Shown piece by piece: positions 51,173-57,823 of a stretch of 57,823 nucleotides of DNA; the stretch's first letter is position 1, and each line of letters opens with the position of its first letter. The translations under genes and the position numbers were made by a program. The stretch comes from Bacteroidales bacterium. GTDB taxonomy: Bacteria; Bacteroidota; Bacteroidia; Bacteroidales; Prolixibacteraceae. The stretch is from assembly GCA_012729335.1 (NCBI GenBank), contig JAAYDJ010000023.1, positions 1 through 57,823 of the forward strand. The letters run 5' to 3'. A model generated the notes under the pieces. That model ran no database searches. It was given only the letters and a program-made list of their open reading frames with translations, and was not told the DNA's origin.

Positions 51173-52015
51173 TTACGTGCCGGGGAGTGTCTGTTTTTTG
51201 AGGTCAGTGATTCGCCTGACCTCTTTCAGGAGGAGGGGGAAGGCGGGTTGGGCCATACCGTGGTCGTAACCGTCGAGTTCCAGCAGGTGGGTTTCCTTAT
51301 GCCCGGCCACCTTCATCATGCGCATGAGGTAGGCGTTTTCCTCGTAGCGGCCCAGCATTTCCAGTTCGCGGTCGCCGGTGATCAGCAGCAGGGGTGGGGC
51401 GTCGGGCCGCACGTGGTAGAGGGGTGCAAGGCTGTCGATGACCGGCCGGGTGGAAGGGATGCCCCTTTCTTCTCTGACGGTCATATGGGTGATGGTGTGT
51501 CCGCTGAAGGGGATCACCCCGGCTATTTGGTCGGCGTCGATGCCATGGGGGGCCAGCCAGATTTTATCGAGGGCGGTCATGGTGGCCAGGTATCCTCCGG
51601 CCGAATGACCCGACACAAAAATCAGGGATGGGTCGCCGCCGTATTCTGAAATATGGTTAAACACCCAGGCGATGGCCGCTGCGGCATCACGCAGGTATTC
51701 CGGAGCTTTCACCTTTGGATAAAGTCTGTAATTGGGAGCAATCACCGCCACTCCGCGACCCCGCAGCTCCTCAGGCAGGAATTTCTCCCCGCCGGTCAGT
51801 CCGCCCCCATGAAACCAAATGATCGTGGCAAAGCCCTGACGGTCTGTGGGATAACTGAAGTCCATCACGCACCGCTCCCTGACATATGGATCGGCCATGG
51901 CTTTCCCGTCAGTGTAGTAGGAGATTCCGGCAATCATTTTTTCAGCGGATGGCTGTGGGGCTGCTTCAACCGCGATAAGCAGGACAGGAAAGAGGATGCG
52001 CAGAAATCGGTTCAT
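51173..52015 (-). CDS. alpha/beta hydrolase (esterase/lipase family)
   Basis: Exported hydrolase of about 280 residues with signal peptide MNRFLRILFPVLLIAVEAAPQ. The oxyanion-hole motif HGGGLTGG and the nucleophile elbow GHSAGG place it in the hormone-sensitive-lipase/carboxylesterase group; the acid is in ITGDREL and the histidine in GYDHGM. ATG 52015 gives a clean signal peptide. Longer in-frame starts run into the repetitive 3' end of rsmI. The gene lies 43 bp downstream of rsmI on the same strand. Substrate unknown. Confidence 0.87.
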   Translation of the reverse strand: MNRFLRILFPVLLIAVEAAPQPSAEKMIAGISYYTDGKAMADPYVRERCVMDFSYPTDRQGFATIIWFHGGGLTGGEKFLPEELRGRGVAVIAPNYRLYPKVKAPEYLRDAAAAIAWVFNHISEYGGDPSLIFVSGHSAGGYLATMTALDKIWLAPHGIDADQIAGVIPFSGHTITHMTVREERGIPSTRPVIDSLAPLYHVRPDAPPLLLITGDRELEMLGRYEENAYLMRMMKVAGHKETHLLELDGYDHGMAQPAFPLLLKEVRRITDLKKQTLPGT

Positions 52016-52058
52016 CGCTTTGGATTGATGGGTATAAATGGTTCTTTCTGTGAAAGAG

Positions 52059-52814
52059 TCAGGCATTTTCCTCATCAGCCTGCTCATCAGCCTGTTCATC
52101 AGCCTGTTCATCAGCCTGCTGATCAGCCCGGACTTTGCCCTTGCCTTCGACCACCACGACGATTTCGCCGCGGGGTGGGTTTTTCAGAAAATGGGAAATC
52201 AGTTCTTCAAGGGTGCCTCTGACGGTTTCCTCGAACATCTTGGAGATTTCCCGGCTGACGGAGGCTCTGCGGCTGTTGCCGATAATTTCGGCCATCTGTT
52301 CCAGCAGTTTGACCAGCCTGAAGGGAGACTCATAGAAGATCATGGTGCGCGGTTCTTCCTCCAGGGCGGCCAGCCGCTTCATTCTCCCCTTTTTCTGGGG
52401 CAGGAATCCCTCGAAGACAAACCGGTCGGTAGGGAATCCGGCGTTAATCAATGCGGGCACGAAAGCGGTCGCCCCGGGGAGGCACTCCACTTCGATGCCG
52501 TTTTCGAGGCAGGTGCGTACCAGCAGGAATCCCGGATCCGAGATCCCAGGGGTTCCCGCATCGGAAATCAGCGCCACCGTAATGCCGGCTTCGATTTTGG
52601 CGGCAATGGTCCTGACCATCGCATGTTCGTTGAATTTGTGGTGGGAGGCGAGTTTGTTGATGATTCCGTAATGGTCGAGGAGCCGTGCTGACACCCGGGT
52701 ATCTTCGGCCAGAATCAACTCCGCTTCCTTCAGGATACGTACCCCCCTGAAGGTCATGTCTTCCAGGTTCCCCACCGGCGTGGGAACGATGTAAAGCTTC
52801 CCGCGATTACCCAT
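52059..52814 (-). CDS. rsmI: 16S rRNA 2'-O-ribose C1402 methyltransferase
   Basis: Protein of about 251 residues that methylates C1402 of 16S rRNA. Family blocks: LYIVPTPVGNLEDMTFR, ILAEDTRVSARLL, HHKFNEH, ALISDAGTPGISDPG, CLPGATAFVPALINAG, FEGFLP and ESPFRL. The C-terminus carries a repetitive tail, ADQQADEQADEQADEQ, encoded by 12 bp tandem repeats at about 52068-52127. The tail is beyond the normal family end. ATG 52814 overlaps the stop of the upstream gene by 8 bp. Confidence 0.94.
   Translation of the reverse strand: MGNRGKLYIVPTPVGNLEDMTFRGVRILKEAELILAEDTRVSARLLDHYGIINKLASHHKFNEHAMVRTIAAKIEAGITVALISDAGTPGISDPGFLLVRTCLENGIEVECLPGATAFVPALINAGFPTDRFVFEGFLPQKKGRMKRLAALEEEPRTMIFYESPFRLVKLLEQMAEIIGNSRRASVSREISKMFEETVRGTLEELISHFLKNPPRGEIVVVVEGKGKVRADQQADEQADEQADEQADEENA
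52068..52127 (-). repeat. 12 bp tandem repeat in the 3' end of rsmI
   Basis: About five copies of a TCATCAGCCTGT-type unit (plus strand) encode the ADEQ tail of RsmI. The unit length preserves the frame, so copy number can vary without breaking the gene. Confidence 0.85.
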
Positions 52815-53754
52815 TCTGGGGAAACCTCCTTTTGACCAGTTCCACAAATTTGAGACTTGTCTCGCTTTTCTTCCAGTTGAACCGCTCCCTCAGATAATTG
52901 AAAGCCTCTCTGAGTTCGTGCATCTGGTCAATATTCCTGACCGTATCGTGAAGAAGTTCCATGTTCCCGTCAAAGAGTTCCCTGGCGAACAGAAACCGGT
53001 CGTTGGTGCCAATGGATCCCGAAAGGCTGGCAATGGGAATATTGGAAAATTTAAGATCGCTTCTGGTTTTTTCGGTCATCAGCAGGTCGTGGACCGATTT
53101 GCCGGCTGTGAATTTCTCCCCGAGGATTTGTTTTTCGTGTTGGCCGTTGCCGCTGTCGGTATCTGTGGCGTCTTCTGAAAAGAGCATTTCTCCGGAGGCC
53201 TCCGGGGGCACTGAGAGGTCCGCTGCAGCAGGGGAAATCACTTGGGCCGGTGCAGTTCCCTTTTGAGTCGCAGGAATCTCCTTCTGTGCTGGTTCCGTGG
53301 AAACGGAGAGCGGTTTCGCGAAGGAAATTTCGCGCTGTTGCACTTCAGGCCCGGGGTGAGGTGCTGCAGAATCCGAAGCGTGCACGGGAGCCTCCTCCGC
53401 TTCATGGTTGGTCGTGTCCGCCGTATTAACTGGCGCTGAGGGGGTTGCAGGTGCCGCGGGTGCCGGATGGATTCCCGGGGCCTCTGGCATCACGGGTGTG
53501 GCGTGGCTCCCATGGGCTGCGGGTGCCGAATGGGGTACATGCGTTGCTTGAAGACCCTCCCCGGCAGAGCCCGGAGCGGCTCCGGATGGCTTCCCGGAGA
53601 CAGCTTCCAGGAGATGACGCACCCCCGATATCCTCGTCCGTAAAAGCTCCATGTCGAGCGGATCAAACTGCCCCGCCTTCCAGTTCTCCGTGACAAGTTC
53701 CTCCAATTCCCGCACATCCCTGAGCAGGATGTGCATCAATTTAAGATTATCCAT
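52807..53754 (-). CDS. conserved protein of unknown function with Ala/Pro-rich middle
   Basis: Protein of 315 residues. The first 55 residues are helical (LMHILLRDVRELEELVTENWKAGQFDPLDMELLRTRI). A long low-complexity linker rich in Ala, Pro, His and Thr spans about 58-190. The C-terminal 100 residues (SVHDLLMTEKTRSDLKFSNIPIASLSGSIGTNDRFLFARELFDGN through FVELVKRRF) look like the conserved domain. No enzymatic motif or signal peptide is seen. It lies between rsmI and tdk, overlapping rsmI by 8 bp. Confidence 0.75.
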   Translation of the reverse strand: MDNLKLMHILLRDVRELEELVTENWKAGQFDPLDMELLRTRISGVRHLLEAVSGKPSGAAPGSAGEGLQATHVPHSAPAAHGSHATPVMPEAPGIHPAPAAPATPSAPVNTADTTNHEAEEAPVHASDSAAPHPGPEVQQREISFAKPLSVSTEPAQKEIPATQKGTAPAQVISPAAADLSVPPEASGEMLFSEDATDTDSGNGQHEKQILGEKFTAGKSVHDLLMTEKTRSDLKFSNIPIASLSGSIGTNDRFLFARELFDGNMELLHDTVRNIDQMHELREAFNYLRERFNWKKSETSLKFVELVKRRFPQNG

Positions 53755-53767
53755 TGTTTTTACTTTG

Positions 53768-53775
53768 TATCTTTG
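53768..53775 (+). promoter_or_regulatory. -7 box TATCTTTG of tdk
   Basis: TATCTTTG matches TAnnTTTG and lies 46 bp before the tdk ATG. A TTTG at the -33 distance is not found. Confidence 0.4.
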
Positions 53776-53821
53776 CTGAATGGTTTTGTAAAAGTATTAA
53801 ATTCTGATCGGAATACCGCAC

Positions 53822-54403
53822 ATGTTTATTGAAAGGGATATCAACGCAGGTAAAAGGACGGGGGTGATCGAGGTGATCACAGGGTCGATGTTTTCCGGGA
53901 AAACGGAGGAGCTTATCCGCAGATTAAGGCGGGCGGGTTTTGCCCGGCAGAAGGTGGAGATTTTCAAGCCGGCGATCGATGTCCGCTATTCGGAGTCGGA
54001 CGTGGTCTCTCATGATGAACATTCCATCAGGTCGACCCCGGTGGAGAATTCCTCCAACATCCTGTTGTTGTCGGCGGGAGTTGATGTGGTGGGGATCGAT
54101 GAGGCGCAGTTTTTCGACAAGCACCTGGTCGATGTGGTGGTGCAGCTGGCCAACCAGGGGGTGCGGGTGATCGTGGCCGGGCTCGACATGGATTTCAAGG
54201 GGAATCCCTTTGGGCCCATTCCCGGACTGATGGCCGTGGCCGATTTTGTCACCAAGGTGCATGCCGTATGTGTGCGTTGCGGTTCCAATGCCCAGTTCTC
54301 CCATCGCCTTTCTGAAAAGGAACAGGTGGTGCTGCTGGGTGAAAAGGATATTTATGAGCCTCTTTGCCGCCGCTGTTATCTTCAAGCCAATGTCCATTCA
54401 TGA
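53822..54403 (+). CDS. tdk: thymidine kinase, type II
   Basis: Protein of 193 residues that phosphorylates thymidine for salvage. The P-loop is [10 protein letters not shown], the catalytic Asp-Glu block is [11 protein letters not shown], the lid loop is [14 protein letters not shown], and the zinc-binding cysteines are in CVRCG and CRRC. The length and motifs are normal for the bacterial type. Its stop overlaps the start of murF-alr by 4 bp, so the two are co-translated. Confidence 0.96.
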   Translation: MFIERDINAGKRTGVIEVITGSMFSGKTEELIRRLRRAGFARQKVEIFKPAIDVRYSESDVVSHDEHSIRSTPVENSSNILLLSAGVDVVGIDEAQFFDKHLVDVVVQLANQGVRVIVAGLDMDFKGNPFGPIPGLMAVADFVTKVHAVCVRCGSNAQFSHRLSEKEQVVLLGEKDIYEPLCRRCYLQANVHS

Positions 54404-56877
54404 TATCCTATACCGTTGAGGAAGTAGCGGCGATGGTGTCGGGGCGCCCATGCTTCGGAGGTCCCGTCGCAGAATACCGGGTGACCAGGGTAGCGGTGGA
54501 CAGCCGCACCCTTTTTAATCCCGAAGGAACCCTCTTCTTTGCCCTCAGGGGGGTACGTCACGACGGCCACCAATTCATAGGAGCGTTGGCTGAAAGGGGG
54601 GTCAGGGTTTTTGTGGTGACCGCCGGTGCCTCCTTTATCCCTCCGGAAGAGGGGGCCTGGATCGAAACCGCCGACTCCCTGGAGGCCCTCCAAAGGCTGG
54701 CCGCCTTCCACCGCGGCCGGTTTTCCTTTCCCGTGTTGGGTATCACCGGCAGCAACGGCAAAACCGTCGTCAAGGAGTGGCTCCATGACCTGCTCTCCTC
54801 CCACTATGCGGTCGTCCGCAGTCCAAAGAGTTACAACTCCCAGACCGGGGTGCCCCTGTCGGTCTGGCATATGCAGCAGGAGCACACCCTGGCCATTCTG
54901 GAAGCGGGTATCTCCCAGCCCGGAGAAATGGAAAAACTGGAAAGGATCATCAGGCCGACACTGGGGATTCTCACCAATATCGGAGATGCCCACCAGGAAA
55001 ATTTCACTTCCCTGTCGCAGAAAACCCTGGAGAAACTGAAGCTTTTCAGCCGTGCGCGGCAACTGGTTTTTTCAGCAGACCAGGGAGAAGTTACGGAACT
55101 TACTGCGCAGTTTTGCCGCAGCCATGGAATTGAACAGGTCAGCTGGTCGGTGTCGGGCAGGGAAGCCCTGATCGGGTATTCGCTCTTTCCCGGTGAGGGA
55201 AACACCACCCTGGAGGCCTCCTGGCAGGGGCGGAGGAGCGCGTTTACCATCCCCTTCACCGATGACTCCTCCATTGAAAACTGCTGCCATTGTTTTGCCG
55301 CCATAGTGGCACTGGAGGCCGATCCCGAAATCCTGACCGGTGGGTTCAGCCGTCTCGAATCCCTCACCATGCGCCTCGAACTCAAACGGGGCATCAACCA
55401 GTGCCTGCTGCTCAACGACTATTACAATTCCGATATCAACTCCCTGGAGATCGCCCTGATGGTGCTGCACCGTCAAGCCGAGAAAAACCACCTTGAAAAG
55501 CGGGTCATCCTTTCCGATATTCGTCAGTCGGGCTTTTCCGGGCCGGAGTTGTATGGCCGGGTCAACCGGATGCTGGCTGCTGCGCAGGTGGAAGCGGTCA
55601 CAGGTATTGGAAGTGCCCTGAAGGCGGCTGCCGGCCTTTTTTCAATGCGGAAGGAGTTTTATGCCTCCACGGAGGAATTCCTGGCCGGCTTTAAGCCGGC
55701 AGCCTGGTCCAGGGCGGCTGTTCTGATCAAGGGGGCCCGCGATTTCCGCTTCGAGGAGATTTCTGCCGTGCTCCAGCAGAAAGCCCACCAGTCGGTCCTT
55801 GAAATAGACCTGGATGCCCTCAGGGAAAATCTCAACCTCTACCGGTCGCTCCTTCGGCCCGGGACCCGGGTGATGGTGATGGTCAAGGCCTTCAGTTACG
55901 GTAGCGGCGATGTGGAGATTGCCAAGCTTCTGCAGTTTGCCCGTGCCGATTATCTGGCGGTGGCTGTCACCGACGAGGGCAGGGAGCTGCGCAATGCGGG
56001 GATCACCCTGCCCATCATCGTCATGAATCCCGAATACCACAGCTTCCAGCAGATCATCGATTACAGGCTGGAACCGAACCTCTACTCCACGGAGTTGGTG
56101 CGTCAGTTTGGACAGGTGGCCGCCCATAACGCCCTGGCAGGTTATCCCGTGCATCTCAAAATCGACACGGGGATGAACCGTCTGGGACTGAAGAGCAGGG
56201 AAGAGGTCGCGGATGCGGTCCGTTATTTCGGGGAGAGTCCATGGCTCAGGCTCCGCACAGTGTTCTCTCATCTGGCTGCGAGTGAGGATCCCTCCATGGA
56301 TGTGTTTACCACGGACCAGATCAGCAGGTTCCTGGAGATGGCCGCCCTGATCAGCGGCTCCCTGGGCTACCCCGTTGACCGGCATATTCTCAATTCCGCG
56401 GGCATCGAAAGGTTTCCGGAGGCCCAGTTGGAGATGGTCAGGCTGGGCATCGGCCTGTACGGGGTGAGTGCCGGGCCGTTGCCCCTCAGGCCGGTAGGCC
56501 GGCTGAAGAGCACCCTATCCCAGGTCAAGGAGGTGCTTCCGGGTGAAACAGTGGGCTATAACCGGGCGGGCCTCATCACCCGGCCTTCCCGGATCGCCAT
56601 CATTCCTGTGGGGTATGCCGATGGCCTCGACCGGCGACTGGGAAACGGCAGGGGTCGCATATACATCCGTGGCGCCTTTGCCCCTCTGGTGGGCAATGTC
56701 TGCATGGACATGTGCATGGCCGACGTGACGGAAATCCCCTGTCATGCAGGCGACGAAGCCGAATTTTTCGGAGATCACATATCCATCAGTGAAGTAGCTG
56801 CTGCCGCAGGAACCATTCCCTATGAGATCCTTACCGGCATCTCTCAGAGAATAAAAAGGATATATGTGCAGGAGTAG
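54400..56877 (+). CDS. MurF-alanine racemase fusion
   Basis: Bifunctional cytoplasmic enzyme of about 825 residues for peptidoglycan precursor synthesis. Residues about 1-455 are MurF, adding D-Ala-D-Ala to UDP-MurNAc-tripeptide: P-loop [27 protein letters not shown] and [15 protein letters not shown]. Residues about 460-825 are alanine racemase: PLP lysine in [23 protein letters not shown] and the catalytic Tyr block [10 protein letters not shown]. The fusion is characteristic of Bacteroidota. The PLP motif reads KAFSYG instead of the common KADAYG. ATG 54400 overlaps the tdk stop. Confidence 0.95.
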   Translation: MISYTVEEVAAMVSGRPCFGGPVAEYRVTRVAVDSRTLFNPEGTLFFALRGVRHDGHQFIGALAERGVRVFVVTAGASFIPPEEGAWIETADSLEALQRLAAFHRGRFSFPVLGITGSNGKTVVKEWLHDLLSSHYAVVRSPKSYNSQTGVPLSVWHMQQEHTLAILEAGISQPGEMEKLERIIRPTLGILTNIGDAHQENFTSLSQKTLEKLKLFSRARQLVFSADQGEVTELTAQFCRSHGIEQVSWSVSGREALIGYSLFPGEGNTTLEASWQGRRSAFTIPFTDDSSIENCCHCFAAIVALEADPEILTGGFSRLESLTMRLELKRGINQCLLLNDYYNSDINSLEIALMVLHRQAEKNHLEKRVILSDIRQSGFSGPELYGRVNRMLAAAQVEAVTGIGSALKAAAGLFSMRKEFYASTEEFLAGFKPAAWSRAAVLIKGARDFRFEEISAVLQQKAHQSVLEIDLDALRENLNLYRSLLRPGTRVMVMVKAFSYGSGDVEIAKLLQFARADYLAVAVTDEGRELRNAGITLPIIVMNPEYHSFQQIIDYRLEPNLYSTELVRQFGQVAAHNALAGYPVHLKIDTGMNRLGLKSREEVADAVRYFGESPWLRLRTVFSHLAASEDPSMDVFTTDQISRFLEMAALISGSLGYPVDRHILNSAGIERFPEAQLEMVRLGIGLYGVSAGPLPLRPVGRLKSTLSQVKEVLPGETVGYNRAGLITRPSRIAIIPVGYADGLDRRLGNGRGRIYIRGAFAPLVGNVCMDMCMADVTEIPCHAGDEAEFFGDHISISEVAAAAGTIPYEILTGISQRIKRIYVQE

Positions 56878-56883
56878 AGGGAA

Positions 56884-57585
56884 TCAGCCCAGTTTACTGA
56901 TTCTGTCGAGGCGCTGAAGGTCCAGGATTTTGATTTTCCGGCCATCGATGGTGATCAGTTTTTCATTGGCGAAGGTGGAAAGGGTGCGGATGGCGTTGGA
57001 GGTGGTCATGTTGGAGAGGTTGGCGATGTCTTCACGTGACATGTATACCTTCAGGGTGGTGCCGTCGTGCTCAAAGCCGTATTTTTCTGCCAGAAGAATG
57101 AGCGATTCGGCCAGGCGGCCCCTGATATGTTTCTGGGTGAGGGTCACCGTTCTCAGGTTGGCAAAACCCAGTTCCCGGGCCAGTTTTCTGATCAGCCGCA
57201 GCGAAAACTCACTGTTTTTGACAGCCCTGTGCATGATGAATTCCATGGAGATGTTGGCAATGACCGAATCTTCGAGGGTCACGGCCGTGGCGATGTGGTT
57301 CTCATCGGCAAAAAAGGCACGGTAGCCGATGATCCCCATCGGTTTCGACATCCTGATGATCTGTTCGCGCCCACCAACCCCCTCCTTGAAAATCTTGACC
57401 TTGCCTGTAACCAGCATCATAAACCCCGAAGGCTTGTCCCCCTCCCTGAAAATGTATTCATTCCGCCGGTAACTCGTCAGCGATATGCTGTCCTGTAACT
57501 CCTCCTTTTCCTCAGGGGTCAGAATGTAAAAGGGAGACTTCGGGTTCTCGAGAATTTCTTTTATGCCTGATTCAAAATGCAACAT
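56884..57585 (-). CDS. Crp/Fnr family transcriptional regulator
   Basis: Regulator of 233 residues with a cyclic-nucleotide-binding-type beta-roll (about 25-130, RRNEYIFREGDKPSGFMMLVTGKVKIFKEG) and a C-terminal winged helix (about 165-220, RGRLAESLILLAEKYG, MSREDIANLSNMTTSNAIRTLSTF). No Fnr-type N-terminal cysteine cluster is present, so it is not a direct oxygen sensor of that kind. The ligand is unknown. It is convergent with murF-alr, 6 bp apart. Confidence 0.92.
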   Translation of the reverse strand: MLHFESGIKEILENPKSPFYILTPEEKEELQDSISLTSYRRNEYIFREGDKPSGFMMLVTGKVKIFKEGVGGREQIIRMSKPMGIIGYRAFFADENHIATAVTLEDSVIANISMEFIMHRAVKNSEFSLRLIRKLARELGFANLRTVTLTQKHIRGRLAESLILLAEKYGFEHDGTTLKVYMSREDIANLSNMTTSNAIRTLSTFANEKLITIDGRKIKILDLQRLDRISKLG

Positions 57586-57616
57586 GGAGCGGGCGCTGAT
57601 TATGTTTTATAACATG

Positions 57617-57624
57617 CAAAGTTA
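57617..57624 (-). promoter_or_regulatory. -7 box TAACTTTG of the Crp/Fnr gene
   Basis: Read on the minus strand this is TAACTTTG, matching TAnnTTTG, 31 bases before the ATG. No clear -33 element. Confidence 0.4.
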
Positions 57625-57760
57625 ATTTTTTTTAGATATCTGGCGAACTGAAAACCTTTTTTGAAGTATATCTGGGAGGGGTTTACCGAAAGGGTGTGGA
57701 GCCGGGATCCGCGCCGGGGGCGGGGTGCCGGCGCGGTCTCCGGGAGGGGGGTGATCAGGT

Positions 57761-57823
57761 TCAGAATCAGTCCACCAGGATTAGAATCAGTCCACCAGGT
57801 CAGAATCAGTCCACCAGGTCAGA
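57761..57823 (+). repeat. 19-20 bp tandem repeat running off the window
   Basis: TCAGAATCAGTCCACCAGG at 57761-57779 is followed by near-identical copies at 57781 and 57800, and the start of a fourth at 57819. Units are adjacent or separated by one base. The array is cut by the window end, so its true length is unknown. Confidence 0.85.

Noticed and set aside
57761-57823. CRISPR array at the window end
   Set aside because: Units of 19-20 bp are adjacent, leaving no room for spacers.

Overview
The window reads as chromosome of a Bacteroidota bacterium, most likely of the Bacteroidales/Marinilabiliales type. Supporting marks are STN/carboxypeptidase-regulatory TonB-dependent receptors with a DUF4249 lipoprotein, C-terminal type IX secretion (T9SS) sorting domains, a MurF-alanine racemase fusion, a BlaI/M56 pair, TAnnTTTG -7 promoter boxes and few Shine-Dalgarno sites. 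The genus cannot be named. The chromosome is GC-rich apart from one visibly AT-richer island.

Layout. 1-3.7 kb: end of a Ser/Gly-rich protein, a lysophospholipid acyltransferase, a CDP-alcohol phosphatidyltransferase and an AbgT transporter. 3.8-10.1 kb: a four-gene cell-surface locus (TonB receptor, DUF4249 lipoprotein, a large secreted protein with a plug-like tail, a small secreted protein). 10.2-19 kb: cytochrome c-sugar dehydrogenase, a second TonB receptor, a FISUMP protein, a T9SS-exported DUF3160 protein and a SRAP (HMCES/YedK) homologue lacking most active-site residues. 19.1-26 kb: tRNA-Val, then a 6.6 kb integrated element at the 3' end of tRNA-Ala. 26-33 kb: dienelactone hydrolase, anaerobic sulfatase maturase, PQQ-like propeller protein and two GH26 mannanases. 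33-43 kb: housekeeping genes (metF, aspartate kinase, aldo/keto reductase, glmM, an ECF sigma factor with a membrane partner, rRNA pseudouridine synthase, AIM24 protein, dGTPase). 43-48.6 kb: GH3 glycosidase, a probable envelope protein and a propeller lipoprotein. 48.7-57.6 kb: BlaI/M56-TonB pair, esterase, rsmI, tdk, murF-alr and a Crp/Fnr regulator.

The most interesting part is the element at 19314-25945. It carries a tyrosine integrase, an excisionase-like HTH protein, a VRR-NUC-like nuclease, a replication initiator-like protein, a DnaC-like ATPase and a P27-family small terminase subunit. It has no large terminase, portal, capsid, tail or lysis gene. Both ends are intact: an imperfect tRNA-derived att repeat, and paired TTGCCTAA arm-type sites. 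This is the gene set of a phage-inducible chromosomal island (a phage satellite), although a prophage deleted downstream of terS cannot be excluded.

Intergenic DNA is also rich in repeats: a 4 x 43 bp array, a 17-unit octamer array, a dispersed 89 bp hairpin element in two copies, a 41 bp duplication and a 19 bp array running off the right end.
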